NCBI GenBank assembly: GCA_020444265.1
Contig: JAHLLH010000006.1
Location: forward strand, 124,001-188,000
Source of the DNA: a bacterium
GTDB lineage: Bacteria; Electryoneota; Electryoneia; Electryoneales; Electryoneaceae
DNA: 64,000 nt
Direction of reading: 5' to 3'
Under the pieces are notes generated by a model. That model had not been told where the DNA came from, searched no databases, and saw only the letters and a list, made by a program, of their open reading frames with translations. A program made the translations under genes and the position numbers. Positions within the stretch are counted from its first letter, which is position 1. Every line of letters begins with the position of its first letter. Below are positions 7,463 through 16,712 of this stretch, piece after piece.

Positions 7463-9898
7463 ATGTTCAAGAGCTACCTGTTGGTAACCATCCGCAACCT
7501 GTTGCGGCAGCGCGCGTACACCCTTCTCAACGTGGCCGGCTTAGGCCTCGGACTCGCCTGCGCGATCCTCATCCTGATCTACGTCCGCTTCGAATTCTCC
7601 TTCGACAAGTTCCAGAAGAACCCGGAAGAGATTCAACGGATCACCATGACGATGAACCAGGGGGATCGTGAAGCGCATTTCGCGATGTCGATGCCCCCGC
7701 TTCCCCCGAAACTGGTGGACGAGATCCCGGGTGTCAAAGCCGCAACCCGCACCAACTCATCCGACTCCGGCGTGCTGACCTTCAACGAGGTCAACTACCC
7801 GGTCGAGCTGCCGTTGATGGCGGACGATGGTTTCTTCGAGGTCTTCTCCTTCCCCCTGCTGGCGGGCAACCCGGAAACGGCACTCAAGGAACCAAACTCG
7901 ATTGTCCTGAGCAAAACTTACGCGGACAAACTCTTTGGCGAAGGAGATCCGCTCGGGGCAACGGTTGAGTTCGATGGGAAAAGCTACACAGTGACCGGTG
8001 TTTCCTCCGATCCACCGAAAAACTCGTCGATTCGCTACGACCTCCTTCGATCCTTCTCCACCCTGCCCGCATTCATGCAGGACCAGTGGGGGATGATCAT
8101 GTTCATTTCCTATATCCGAACCGCACCAAGTGCAGACATGGCCCAAGTCGAAGAGCAGGCGCAGAGTATCCTTTACGAAAACTTCGGCCAGCACCTCGCC
8201 GGCCAAGAATTGGGTGTGCATTTCCAGCCCTTCCTCGATATTCACCTGCGCAGTGCAGGGATCGATGATGGACAATCACGTGGTAGCATCGAGAATGTGA
8301 TCGGCTTCGCGACCATCGCCGGGTTCATCCTGCTGCTCGCCTGCATCAACTTCATCAACCTCTCCACCGCGCGCGCCGCGAAACGTGCCCGTGAAGTCGG
8401 GGTACGTAAGGTGCTCGGCGCACGGAAGGGCAACCTGGTGGCGCAGTTTATCGGTGAATCGATGTTTATCACCCTCGTCGCCCTGGTTTTTGCTGTTGCC
8501 CTCGCACAGATCCTGCTGCCCTGGTTCGCCCAGTTGGCCAACCGTGAAATCGTCGTCCACTGGTTCAGCGATCCGTGGATTCCCCTGATGTTGACTGGTG
8601 TCCTGCTGGTGGTCGGCTTTGTCTCCGGAAGTTTCCCTGCCTTCTTCCTCTCTGCCTTCCAGCCGACAGAGGTGTTGAAGGGATCGATGAAAAAGGCGAC
8701 CCGTGGCGCAATTCTTCGCCAAGGGCTGGTCGTTGGACAGTTTGTTGTCTCTATCGGCCTGATCATCGCCAGTGTCACCGTTTACAGCCAGATCCGTTAC
8801 CTGCAAACGGTCCGTCTCGGCTTTGACAAGGAACAGGTGGTCGCCTTCCAGCTTCCGCCGGATGCAGGCCCGACCAGCCCGCAGGCGGCCAAGACCGACC
8901 TGCTCGCGTTGGGTGGGATCGAATCGGCCAGTTTGTCGAGCACCTTCCCCTTCGGGGGCGAACGTCAGAAAGTGCTGTCGATGGTCAGCGACAGCCTCGA
9001 ACCAATGCGTTTCGAAAGCTGGACGATGCAGGTCGATCCGGATTTCCTGAAGACCTACGGGATTGCTCTCGCATCGGGACGTGACTTCAACATCGAGCGT
9101 ACCACCGACCTCACCTCGGCGATCATTGTCAACGAGGCCGCCGCAAAATCTCTGGGCTGGGACAACGGCGAGGCACTGGACAAAGAAATCCCCCTCGGAC
9201 GCCGTTCGATGGCCTTCGAAAGCGAGGAGGAGATGGAGAGGGCCATGCATGGGGATAATGCAACGATTCAGTGTCCGATCATTGGTGTGATGAAAGACTT
9301 CCACTTCAGTCCGTTGCAGGAAAAGATCGAACCGCTGACGGTCTATATCGATGAGGGGGAGTATCGTGTCCTTAGCCTGCGCCTGGTTCCGGGGACGATT
9401 GACCAGACCTTGGGCGAGGTTAAAAAGAACTGGGCCAACCTCTACCCGGATGCGCCGTTTAATCCTCATTTCCTCGATCAGGAAGTAAATGCCGCTTATC
9501 AGGATGAAGTCTCCTTCGGTAAGCTCGTGGGCGCCTTTACGGTCCTCGCGATTGTTATCGCTCTGCTCGGCCTGTTTGGCTTGGCATCGTTTACGGCGGA
9601 AGCACGGACCAAGGAAATCGGTGTACGCAAGGTGCTCGGTGCATCGGTCCCCGATGTTATTCTGCTACTAAGCCGACAATTCACCCAGCCTGTCATCATT
9701 GGTGCCCTGATTGCCAGCCCGATTGCCTGGTACTTCATCTCGAAATGGCTGAACAATTTCGCCTATCGGATCGAGATGGGATGGCAGATTTATCTGCTTT
9801 CAGCCCTCGGTGGCCTGCTGCTCGCGTGGATCGCAGTCGGAGGGCAAGCTTTGCGTGCCGCTCGCACCGACCCGGCGAGGGCACTGCGCTACGAATAA
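7463..9898 (+). CDS. MacB/FtsX-type ABC transporter permease
   Basis: The start was chosen at ATG 7463 (MFKSYLLVTIRNLLRQRAYT), preceded by GAGGAAC at 7451; an upstream in-frame extension is unlikely. The 811 residues have an N-terminal membrane helix (~20-40), a large periplasmic MacB_PCD domain, an FtsX block of three to four helices (~285-435), a second periplasmic domain and a second FtsX block (~690-805). The duplicated coupling motif is visible twice (REVGVRKVLGARKG and KEIGVRKVLGASVP). Proteins of this layout work as homodimers with a separate ATPase to move or extract envelope substrates; the substrate is unknown. No ATPase gene is adjacent. It is a paralogue of the genes at 28661 and 31117. 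Confidence 0.88.
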   Translation: MFKSYLLVTIRNLLRQRAYTLLNVAGLGLGLACAILILIYVRFEFSFDKFQKNPEEIQRITMTMNQGDREAHFAMSMPPLPPKLVDEIPGVKAATRTNSSDSGVLTFNEVNYPVELPLMADDGFFEVFSFPLLAGNPETALKEPNSIVLSKTYADKLFGEGDPLGATVEFDGKSYTVTGVSSDPPKNSSIRYDLLRSFSTLPAFMQDQWGMIMFISYIRTAPSADMAQVEEQAQSILYENFGQHLAGQELGVHFQPFLDIHLRSAGIDDGQSRGSIENVIGFATIAGFILLLACINFINLSTARAAKRAREVGVRKVLGARKGNLVAQFIGESMFITLVALVFAVALAQILLPWFAQLANREIVVHWFSDPWIPLMLTGVLLVVGFVSGSFPAFFLSAFQPTEVLKGSMKKATRGAILRQGLVVGQFVVSIGLIIASVTVYSQIRYLQTVRLGFDKEQVVAFQLPPDAGPTSPQAAKTDLLALGGIESASLSSTFPFGGERQKVLSMVSDSLEPMRFESWTMQVDPDFLKTYGIALASGRDFNIERTTDLTSAIIVNEAAAKSLGWDNGEALDKEIPLGRRSMAFESEEEMERAMHGDNATIQCPIIGVMKDFHFSPLQEKIEPLTVYIDEGEYRVLSLRLVPGTIDQTLGEVKKNWANLYPDAPFNPHFLDQEVNAAYQDEVSFGKLVGAFTVLAIVIALLGLFGLASFTAEARTKEIGVRKVLGASVPDVILLLSRQFTQPVIIGALIASPIAWYFISKWLNNFAYRIEMGWQIYLLSALGGLLLAWIAVGGQALRAARTDPARALRYE

Positions 9899-9917
9899 TC
9901 GTTCCGATCGAGGATAG

Positions 9918-9954
9918 AAGGGAGCTTCCCAACGGGGAGTTCCCTTTTCTTTTT
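9918..9954 (+). terminator. Rho-independent terminator after the permease
   Basis: AAGGGAGCTTCCC (9918-9930), AAC loop, GGGGAGTTCCCTT (9934-9946), then CTTTTT. It is a 13-bp stem with G-U pairs, 20 bases after the stop codon. Confidence 0.85.
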
Positions 9955-10025
9955 GAGGGTGCGGTGTTCGAGCCTTGCTGGTTCGTACCTTGACTGCTGA
10001 ATGTAAAATCTGGTGAGGAGGAGCT

Positions 10026-10643
10026 ATGAACCAAGACACCGCGCAGGATCATTCGAAGGAAGACCGTTCCAAAACTCCAGACTACATGCTGGCCCCAACC
10101 CTGCTGCCTTACCTCGAATCCGCCTGGCAAAATTCGCAGCATTTTGACTCGTCACGCATGAACCTCTACCGGGGCTATTTCGCCCTCGCGTCGGTCGTGT
10201 TACTGGTCCATGCTTTCTCCGGGGCCGCGGCGACGAATCACCTCGCGCTGGGAGCTTTGACTCTTTTTGCGGTCCTCTGCGGGCTGGTCACTATCACCAT
10301 AAGTGTACGGTACAAGGAACGTATCATTCGGGATATCCGTGTCATCTACCGGATCAACGAGCTGCTGTTGAATGATCCTGAGGAGATGAAGGCGGTCAAG
10401 AATGTCTTCCAGAGCTACCGTAAACCTCACGCACAGGAAGAGCGACGGATTCGTGCCCGCCTCTCCACCACCCAGTTGTTCATTTTTGTCGTGGCGTTGG
10501 TGAGTACGGGTCTGCTCATTGTAAGCATGGCGACCCTGTTTGCTTCATCTCCCGAAGTCCTGTTTGGTGGTGCCATCCTCTCGCTGGGAGTCCATGTAGT
10601 CGTCTACCTTCTCTCGAAACGAGGAGTGACGTTCAACATCTGA
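10026..10643 (+). CDS. Four-helix membrane protein of unknown function
   Basis: 205 residues; ATG 10026 has an excellent GAGGAGG site. After a polar ~45-residue N-terminus there are two adjacent membrane helices (about 50-70 and 75-95), a basic/acidic cytoplasmic-looking helical segment (YKERIIRDIRVIYRINELL to EERRIRARL) and two more membrane helices (about 145-165 and 172-192). I do not recognise a family. The next gene starts 16 bases downstream, so the two are probably one operon and may act together at the inner membrane. Confidence 0.7.
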   Translation: MNQDTAQDHSKEDRSKTPDYMLAPTLLPYLESAWQNSQHFDSSRMNLYRGYFALASVVLLVHAFSGAAATNHLALGALTLFAVLCGLVTITISVRYKERIIRDIRVIYRINELLLNDPEEMKAVKNVFQSYRKPHAQEERRIRARLSTTQLFIFVVALVSTGLLIVSMATLFASSPEVLFGGAILSLGVHVVVYLLSKRGVTFNI

Positions 10644-10659
10644 GAAGGCTGGACCGACC

Positions 10660-11775
10660 GTGCTGCTGTTGATGACCCTGCCAGACTTGCTGCATGCGAA
10701 TCCGCTGCTGATCGGAATTGTGCTGCCCGGCACCCTGATCGGTCTGGCCTCACTCACCCTCAGCCGCGCGTTACCTCATCTTACCCAGCGAACTGCTCCC
10801 CTGCCACACCCATCCGGGGAAATGGATATCCGTCACGCTCGCGCCATCATTGACCAGCAGGAAGACACCGCCGCTTTCATGGCGCTGCTGGGCGATAAAG
10901 AACTGCTTTTCAGCGAAAGCGATCGTTCCTTCCTGATGGCGGGACGGACCGGTTCGACGTTGGTCACCCATGGTGCAACGTTTGGCGAACCCGGTGAAGC
11001 GGGTCCCTTGATGGATCGTCTGCTCGAGCTGGCCTCGCTGGAAAAACGGACCCCGTTGTTCAGCATGGTCGGGAGCAGGCATGCCGAGCTTTTGCGAACG
11101 CGAGGCCTTGAGGTTCACAAACTGGGCGAGGAAGCACTCCTTTCGCTGGGAGAAGCAACGCTTCGGGGGCCAGGCGCACGGAACCTGCGGAACACACGCC
11201 GCCGTCTCGCACGATCCGGTTGTTCTTTCGAGATCATCCCTGCTGAAGGGGCTCCCGCACATTTCCATGACCTGCAGGTCATCACCGACCGTTGGCTTCG
11301 TTTCCACAACACCCCTGAACTTCGCTTCTCTCTTGGCAGGCTGACCCCGGACTACCTGAAACGGCATCCGCTGGGTATGGTCTGCCAGGATGGACAGATT
11401 GTCGCGTTCGCCAACCTGCTCGTGCTTCCGCAAGCAGGAACCTTCACCCTCGATTTACTCCGTTTCGATCCGGGTGCTCCCAACGGAATCGTTGATTTCC
11501 TCATTGTCCATCTGATCGAGTGGGGCATTCAGGAGGGGTACCACACATTGAACCTCGGCCTAAGTCCGCTTACCGGGTTGGACAATGCCACCGGCCTGGT
11601 CGGATGGGGGCAGCGAATGCTGTTCGACCACGGCGAAGCACTTTACCCTTTCCAGGGGATGTACCGTTTTAAGCGGAAATTCCATCCCGAGTGGCAGCCG
11701 CGTTACATCGCGACTCTACCCGGGTTGAAAGGGGTGCGTGCGTTGCTGGACTACATGCTGCTGGTGAGATCGTAG
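10660..11775 (+). CDS. MprF C-terminal-like (DUF2156) aminoacyl-transfer domain protein
   Basis: 371 residues starting at GTG 10660 (alternative ATG 10672). The N-terminus has one hydrophobic segment (~residues 12-36). The rest resembles the GNAT-like double fold of phosphatidylglycerol lysyltransferase (MprF/LPG synthase C-terminal domain): an RNLRNTRRRLARSG basic helix, a DRWLRF segment, GQIVAFANLLVLPQ, and a closing FKRKFHPEWQPRYIA. MprF domains transfer amino acids from aminoacyl-tRNA to membrane lipids; DUF2156 proteins without the large flippase part are common and their acceptors are often unknown. The preceding 4-TM protein is a candidate partner, possibly standing in for the membrane part, but this is inference. 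Confidence 0.78.
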   Translation: MLLLMTLPDLLHANPLLIGIVLPGTLIGLASLTLSRALPHLTQRTAPLPHPSGEMDIRHARAIIDQQEDTAAFMALLGDKELLFSESDRSFLMAGRTGSTLVTHGATFGEPGEAGPLMDRLLELASLEKRTPLFSMVGSRHAELLRTRGLEVHKLGEEALLSLGEATLRGPGARNLRNTRRRLARSGCSFEIIPAEGAPAHFHDLQVITDRWLRFHNTPELRFSLGRLTPDYLKRHPLGMVCQDGQIVAFANLLVLPQAGTFTLDLLRFDPGAPNGIVDFLIVHLIEWGIQEGYHTLNLGLSPLTGLDNATGLVGWGQRMLFDHGEALYPFQGMYRFKRKFHPEWQPRYIATLPGLKGVRALLDYMLLVRS

Positions 11776-11793
11776 ATTCATCTACCCGAGAGC

Positions 11794-11959
11794 TGTCATC
11801 CCCAGCGCGATAGGATGCGTCAGCATCCTTGTGGCTGTAAGCCACCACCAGCGCGTCGGGGATCCCCTTCAAGCTGCGTGGGTCCGGGGGATCCCCGACG
11901 CGTGCCGGTGCCCTTCGGTCACAATCAGGTTAACATCTGATTGCACGCTGGGGATGACA
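11794..11959. repeat. 166-bp nested inverted-repeat element
   Basis: The outer arms TGTCATCCCCAGCG (11794-11807) and CGCTGGGGATGACA (11946-11959) are perfectly complementary. Inside, GCGTCGGGGATCCCC (11853-11867) pairs with 11887-11901 (15 bp, 19-base loop), and GTGGC/GCCAC pairs around 11831-11844. No gene is present. It lies in the 277-base convergent spacer between the MprF-like gene and the HAD phosphatase. Confidence 0.7.
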
Positions 11960-11999
11960 ATGTTCCCCGAGGTTGTTCGTAATGTCCACCACGAGGAAA

Positions 12000-12021
12000 C
12001 CCCGACATCAAGCTGTCGGGG
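12000..12021. repeat. CCCCGACA...TGTCGGGG hairpin
   Basis: An 8-bp perfect stem with a 6-base loop, followed by GCCAAAATGAAT. Read on the minus strand it has ATTTTGGCCCCGAC, the same core as the palindrome at 35721. It sits about 30 bases beyond the stop codon of the minus-strand HAD gene and could help end both converging transcripts. Confidence 0.5.
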
Positions 12022-12052
12022 CCAAAATGAATAGATCGTGTACCAATCGCGT

Positions 12053-12880
12053 CTACTTCCCACCACCCCGGTTCACAATCTCCTCCAGGGCCATCTTCAG
12101 CTGAATCTCGAGGGGTGATCCTTCACGGTAATCGGCAGTGGTGATGTTGCTGACCCGCTTGTCTTTGATGAATCCCCAGGCCCTTCCCCACTTGTGTTGC
12201 TTTTGTTGATCATAGACCGCCATCGCAACCCCATCATACCGTCGAACGAGGGTAAAGCAGGGGATGTCGGTATCCCCGTCGCCCACAAAGATCATGTTGT
12301 GGAAGGGGATGCGGTAGTCTCCCTCCTGGAATCGCTTGTTGACCCCCTGCGGGTTCAAGCGGGCTTCCTCGCCGATCATTCCTTTCGAGATATTGAAAAG
12401 GAACCGAGTTTTCTCTGTGAAGCTGACGATGTTTTTAGGGAAGACAATCGCCCCACTGCTGTCGTAATCGAAGTCACAGGCAAAGATGTCGCGAAACTCT
12501 TTCGCAATCGGAGTGGCTCGGAGGATTTCGCCGATCCCGCTACTGATCAGGTAGAACTCGAGGATCGTATCCGGGCTGATCTTCTTGAGATACGTACGCA
12601 GTCGGTCAAAGAAAGAGGGCACCCCCTCGTGCAAGGGCAAACGGCTTCCCCAGTCGCGGAACGAGTCGGCTGTCACCCGCGGACCTTCTGTCGAGGAGGA
12701 GAGTTCCATCATCTGGTAGAGGTAGACAGGTATTTGGTCCCACCCCTCCTGGTCGATCCGCCTGTTGGCACGATCCCAGAAGGCTGGCACATCCACGCCG
12801 ATATCCGCCAGATAGCCGCTTGTGCTGTCCGGGGCGAGGGTATCATCAAAATCGAAGACAATCGCGACGATGTCGCGCAT
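12053..12880 (-). CDS. HAD-superfamily phosphatase
   Basis: Start set at ATG 12880, preceded by GGGAGGTTTA, which gives 275 residues; the longer upstream frame has no support. Motif I is D10-F-D12-D-T (VFDFDDTLAPD), and the last motif is GDGDTDIPCF near residue 215, both typical of phosphoserine-phosphatase-like HAD hydrolases with Mg2+-dependent aspartyl-phosphate chemistry. A helical cap lies between. The sugar, amino-acid or nucleotide substrate cannot be told from sequence. It is divergent from the small HTH gene, across a 402-base spacer. Confidence 0.83.
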   Translation of the reverse strand: MRDIVAIVFDFDDTLAPDSTSGYLADIGVDVPAFWDRANRRIDQEGWDQIPVYLYQMMELSSSTEGPRVTADSFRDWGSRLPLHEGVPSFFDRLRTYLKKISPDTILEFYLISSGIGEILRATPIAKEFRDIFACDFDYDSSGAIVFPKNIVSFTEKTRFLFNISKGMIGEEARLNPQGVNKRFQEGDYRIPFHNMIFVGDGDTDIPCFTLVRRYDGVAMAVYDQQKQHKWGRAWGFIKDKRVSNITTADYREGSPLEIQLKMALEEIVNRGGGK

Positions 12881-13282
12881 TAAACCTCCCAATTCCTGAA
12901 GGACGCAATCGATGGAAGATACACGCACGGCACGGCCTCTCCCAGAGAAGCGGACAGGGTTCGAGGGGCAATCCGAGATCAGCGAACAAGGGAAGACTCT
13001 ACCAATCATGTGACACGGAATAGTATCATGCCCCTCAAACAGGAAATTTCTATAGTCACACTGTTGCATGCAGGCGAAAAAGCATTGTAGAGTAGTAAAG
13101 AAAGTGGATGTCGGGAAAAGGAACGGGATTCCGACCTGCTGGAAAGTCAGGAAAACGTTAGTATACCCCAAGCCGGGCAGCCGATACGTTGGGTCGTACG
13201 TCCAGAGTCTCCTGTACCATGCAGGCGTTCTTTTTCCCCGCCAATGAGCCGGCAGACTCCTGGAAGCACCAAGGAGGAAAAG
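12881..13282. other. Divergent intergenic spacer (402 bases), no gene seen
   Basis: This must hold the promoters of the HAD gene (leftward) and the small HTH gene (rightward). I see no convincing paired -35/-10 boxes, riboswitch or repeat. GCATGCAGGCG occurs near 13066 and CATGCAGGCG near 13217, which may be chance. Long frames here encode low-quality protein and lack start signals. Confidence 0.5.
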
Positions 13283-13504
13283 ATGGCATACCTATCTGAT
13301 AGAAAATTCGCGGAAGAACAGGGACTGAACCTCGAACAGGTTCGCAAACTGATCCGCAGCCTCGACATTCCATTCTTCTCGACGGGGAAGGGTGACCACC
13401 TGGTCTACATGTTTGATCCGGAGCAGCTTGATAAAGCCGTTCAGGACAAGAAGACCAAGCGTCGCGAACGTCGTCGCCGCCCCCGTCCGAACCTGAAGGA
13501 TTGA
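13283..13504 (+). CDS. Small HTH-like DNA-binding protein
   Basis: ATG 13283 is preceded by a near-consensus AAGGAGG at 13271-13277, giving 73 residues. The first ~55 residues (YLSDRKFAEEQGLNLEQV followed by a beta hairpin FFSTGKGDHLVYMFD) look like a winged HTH/excisionase-type fold, and the tail is a strongly basic stretch (KKTKRRERRRRPRP). It is too short and generic to assign a role; it might be a nucleoid or regulatory protein. It is followed by a strong terminator, so it is monocistronic. Confidence 0.72.
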   Translation: MAYLSDRKFAEEQGLNLEQVRKLIRSLDIPFFSTGKGDHLVYMFDPEQLDKAVQDKKTKRRERRRRPRPNLKD

Positions 13505-13545
13505 TCGATCCAACCTATTAAGTAGTGGCCATTTGTAAGGGCTTG

Positions 13546-13582
13546 AGGTGGACTCTGCCTTCGCTGGCAGTCCACCTTTTTC
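13546..13582 (+). terminator. Terminator of the small HTH gene
   Basis: AGGTGGACTCTGCC (13546-13559), short loop, GGCAGTCCACCT, then TTTT. The stem has a one-base bulge. The rest of the 357-base gap up to 13861 contains only one more hairpin (GGGCGTGCGA 13665-13674 with TCGCACGCCC 13695-13704) and no gene. Confidence 0.85.
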
Positions 13583-13861
13583 TGTTTCTCTCGACTTCAG
13601 AGCACCTAGAGCACACCCTGCAACAATATTTCTCGTTTGAGGTCGTACGAGTGCAGCCCTCCGTGGGCGTGCGACCCTTCCTTCCTGATCCCTCTCGCAC
13701 GCCCCGGATGGCTCGCAATTGACCAAAGCCGCCCTGAGAGTAGGTTCAGCGGAATCTCACCATTATATTTGGCCCCGAGCCGGGATGATGCTCCGCCTGG
13801 AGCCCATTGGAGGGCTTGTTAGAACGTTTCACGTTTCATCGCCCTCTGTCGGAGTGCATCC

Positions 13862-16129
13862 GTGAGTTGTGGTCGTCCAAAACCAATCCTTGTCCTCTTG
13901 TCCATCCTGCTGTTGCCTCTACTGGTGTCCGCACAGGATAACTCTTCCCAGATTGTCCATACGGTGATATCCGAACCACTGACTCTTGATGGTCACCTTG
14001 AACCAGCTTGGTTCAAGGTGGACCCCATCACGCTGGACCATCAGATCGAGCCGGAGGAAGGCGATCCACCCAGCTACCCGACACGAGTTTTTGTTCTCTA
14101 CACCAACGAAGCGCTCTATGTCGCCTACGACTGTTTCGATGCTGCACCCGACAGTATTGCGGGCCGTGTTCAACGACGGGACAACGATTCCAATTCCGAT
14201 GTCGTCGCCCTGTACCTCGATACCTTCCGTGATCGCCGAAGTGGGTACTATTTCGGAGTGACGGCAGCAGGGGTCCAGTTTGATGGCACCTGGAACAACG
14301 AAACAGATCGTGATGACACCTGGGATGGGATATGGGAATCGGCGGTGACCCAGAACGACTCGGGGTATGTCGTCGAAATGCGTATCCCGTTTCAGAGTAT
14401 TCGTCATGGCGGGCCCCTGCCCGGCGGGTGGGGCTTTAATGCCATGCGGTGGCTCGAGCGGAACGTTGAGTTGATTTCCTGGGCCAAGTTTGACCGTCCG
14501 ACCGGAAACCGGGTCAATGTCTGGGGCACCCTGCTCGGGCTGGATGAAATTGAATCAGCACGTCACATCGAGATCCTGCCGCACGCAGTGGGACGGTGGG
14601 ATGCCGACGATGGTGGCAAATGGCATTCGGTCAATGAGTGGGAAAACATAGGCATCGACCTGAAGCTGGTACCCTCCTCCACCTGGACCCTCGACCTGAC
14701 CTACCAGCCGGACTTCGCCCAAGTGGATGTGGATGATGAGGTGATCAATCTCTCCGACTATCCGATCTACCTCGAGGAAAAACGACCCTTCTTCCTCGAA
14801 AGCCTTGGGCTGTTTAACGGTATACCAATTCGGATGCTCTACACGCGAAAAATCGCCGACCCCGATTTTGGCGCTCGTGTGACTGGCCAGAAGGGCAGCA
14901 CTCGTTCCAGCATCCTGGCAGCTCGGAACCAGACGGAGGATGGTATGTTACAGGCGGCATTTGCCGGTCGAGCAGTCCGTAACCTGGGCCGGGCCAGCTC
15001 CATTGGCCTGACCAGCACCAGCCTCTCCGACACAAGCTTCCATGCGCATACCGCAGCGGTCGATGGACGTATCCGCTGGGGTAAAGAGCATGAGGTCACC
15101 CTTTTCGCCGCGGGCCTCGATAAACAGGTCCGTGAACATCTCGACACGTTTGAGGATGTCAACGGCAACGATTCGACCGTTGTAGTGCCGACCGATGACT
15201 ACGAGAACCAACCGGTCGCTCTCCGTGGCACCCTTTTTCTCGCCTTCAATAAATGGCGTGGAAGCACTGGTGTGACTTATACAGGGCAAGATTTTGATGT
15301 CAATGATCTTGGCTTTACCGGCTACAGCAACACCATCAGCAACTCCTTCTGGATTCAACGGGTGATTTACCTTCCCAAGGGTTCTGTGGTTGACGCTATG
15401 CGTCACAACATCAACTACTGGCAGGAAATTTTTCCTGACGGTAGCCACTGGGAAAAGGGTGGCAACTACAACGGCTACGCACGTTTCGCCAACAATTGGT
15501 ACTTCGGCGGTGGGCTGGGTGCTGGAGACGGCTATTTCCGGTACACGTATGACGCGGATGATGGCGACGATATCGCTGATTTCCCGTATCGGCACAACTT
15601 CGGCCCCTACCGGATAGAGTATTTCCTCTGGCATTCGCAATGGCTCTGGTTCAACTCGGACTATCGTAAGCCGGTTGGTTTCTCGATGAACATCGAAAAC
15701 GCGACCCTGCGCGATGGATTCCGGCGAGCTGTCGATTCCGATATCCAGTGGAAGGTGCTTCCAAATCTCGAGCTGAACCTGAATCACACCTACATCCAGG
15801 TCGAAGATGTTTCGGATCGGCATGCCGGCAGCCTGACAGACTACTCGATCCTGCGGCTGAAGTCACGCTGGTCACCAACCCTCGACCTCTCGCTGCGTGC
15901 TACCATCCAACTGGTGAACGACATGGTTCGCGAGCATGATCTTGAGGACGAAAACGCTATTCTCTTCAACATGCTGGTCGCCTACAACTACTCACCGGGT
16001 AGCTGGTTTTATATCGTCTATGATGATACCCGCGACTGGTATGTTGATGACGGTGAGACAATTGGCCGATGGAATGTGGGAGATCGCACCATCCGGATGA
16101 AGTGGACCTGGTTCGTGTCCGTCCCCTGA
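13862..16129 (+). CDS. DUF5916 / family-9 carbohydrate-binding-like outer-membrane protein
   Basis: 755 residues from GTG 13862 (SD-like GGAG about 8 bases upstream; no in-frame ATG nearby). A signal peptide (~24 residues ending LVSAQ) leads into an N-terminal CBM9-like beta-sandwich (about 35-240: LDGHLEPAWF, then VFVLYTNEALYVAYDC and GYVVEMRIPFQSI). The remainder (~250-755) is a series of alternating beta strands ending in ...RTIRMKWTWFVSVP, fitting an outer-membrane barrel. This architecture is common in FCB-group bacteria; the function is unknown, with sugar or glycoconjugate binding or uptake as a guess. It stands alone between two terminator-like hairpins. Confidence 0.82.
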   Translation: MSCGRPKPILVLLSILLLPLLVSAQDNSSQIVHTVISEPLTLDGHLEPAWFKVDPITLDHQIEPEEGDPPSYPTRVFVLYTNEALYVAYDCFDAAPDSIAGRVQRRDNDSNSDVVALYLDTFRDRRSGYYFGVTAAGVQFDGTWNNETDRDDTWDGIWESAVTQNDSGYVVEMRIPFQSIRHGGPLPGGWGFNAMRWLERNVELISWAKFDRPTGNRVNVWGTLLGLDEIESARHIEILPHAVGRWDADDGGKWHSVNEWENIGIDLKLVPSSTWTLDLTYQPDFAQVDVDDEVINLSDYPIYLEEKRPFFLESLGLFNGIPIRMLYTRKIADPDFGARVTGQKGSTRSSILAARNQTEDGMLQAAFAGRAVRNLGRASSIGLTSTSLSDTSFHAHTAAVDGRIRWGKEHEVTLFAAGLDKQVREHLDTFEDVNGNDSTVVVPTDDYENQPVALRGTLFLAFNKWRGSTGVTYTGQDFDVNDLGFTGYSNTISNSFWIQRVIYLPKGSVVDAMRHNINYWQEIFPDGSHWEKGGNYNGYARFANNWYFGGGLGAGDGYFRYTYDADDGDDIADFPYRHNFGPYRIEYFLWHSQWLWFNSDYRKPVGFSMNIENATLRDGFRRAVDSDIQWKVLPNLELNLNHTYIQVEDVSDRHAGSLTDYSILRLKSRWSPTLDLSLRATIQLVNDMVREHDLEDENAILFNMLVAYNYSPGSWFYIVYDDTRDWYVDDGETIGRWNVGDRTIRMKWTWFVSVP

Positions 16130-16189
16130 TCCACCCTTTCAAGCCTGTGGCACTCTTTGTATACTATGTAGATTGACTACCGGACAATG

Positions 16190-16211
16190 CCCCCGTTCTT
16201 TTGAACGGGGG
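16190..16211 (+). promoter_or_regulatory. Perfect 9-bp hairpin upstream of mgtC
   Basis: CCCCCGTTC (16190-16198), TTTT loop, GAACGGGGG (16203-16211), 21 bases before the mgtC start. There is no T-run after it, so it is not a normal terminator. It might be a leader element of mgtC or a dispersed palindrome. A TATACTAT sequence just upstream (about 16159) could be a -10 box. Confidence 0.4.
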
Positions 16212-16232
16212 TACTCTAGCTCAGAGGTGCTG

Positions 16233-16712
16233 ATGACGATCGAACAAACAATCGAATGGGGATCGCGTCTGCTGGCAGCAATTCTGGCAGGGGCTGTGAT
16301 TGGTCTGGAACGGGAACGGCATGGTAAAGCGGCTGGATTGCGAACCATCATCCTGATCTGCATGGGGTCCTGCCTTTTTATGATCACATCCGAACTTGTA
16401 GGAAGTATTCAACTCAAGCAAGGAATGGCGAATTATGTCAGCGACCCGGGACGTATCGCGGCACAGGTGGTCTCCGGTGTCGGTTTTCTCGGTGCTGGTG
16501 CAGTCATCACAGCACGTGATAAGGTTTATGGCCTGACCACAGCTGCGGTGGTCTGGGTAACCGCGGGGATCGGATTGGTTATTGGACTCGACTACGAGCT
16601 GTTCGGTCTTTCCATTGCTGTGCTGGTCACCCTCATCCTGCTTCTACTTCATGCATTCGAACGCAACTTGCTGGCAACAAAAAAGACTGAGGAAGAAAAC
16701 GCACAACCCTGA
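16233..16712 (+). CDS. MgtC/SapB-family membrane protein
   Basis: ATG 16233 was chosen (GAGG about 5-8 bases upstream), giving 159 residues. It has the MgtC pattern: a short amphipathic N-terminus, then GAVIGLERERHGKAAGLRT, four to five membrane helices, and VVSGVGFLGAGAV with an aspartate/arginine-containing loop (ITARDKVYGLTTAAVVW). The C-terminus ends soon after the last helix and lacks the ACT-like cytoplasmic domain found in longer members. Family members affect Mg2+ homeostasis and inhibit F-type ATP synthase in intracellular pathogens; here the role is unknown. Confidence 0.85.
   Translation: MTIEQTIEWGSRLLAAILAGAVIGLERERHGKAAGLRTIILICMGSCLFMITSELVGSIQLKQGMANYVSDPGRIAAQVVSGVGFLGAGAVITARDKVYGLTTAAVVWVTAGIGLVIGLDYELFGLSIAVLVTLILLLLHAFERNLLATKKTEEENAQP

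Noticed and set aside
8276-9469. 397-residue frame on the minus strand
   Set aside because: It is antisense to the ABC permease and has no family features; the permease frame carries the clear motifs.
12881-13171. N-terminal extension of the HAD phosphatase
   Set aside because: The motif I aspartate lies 10 residues from ATG 12880, which has a strong Shine-Dalgarno; the extension looks non-coding.
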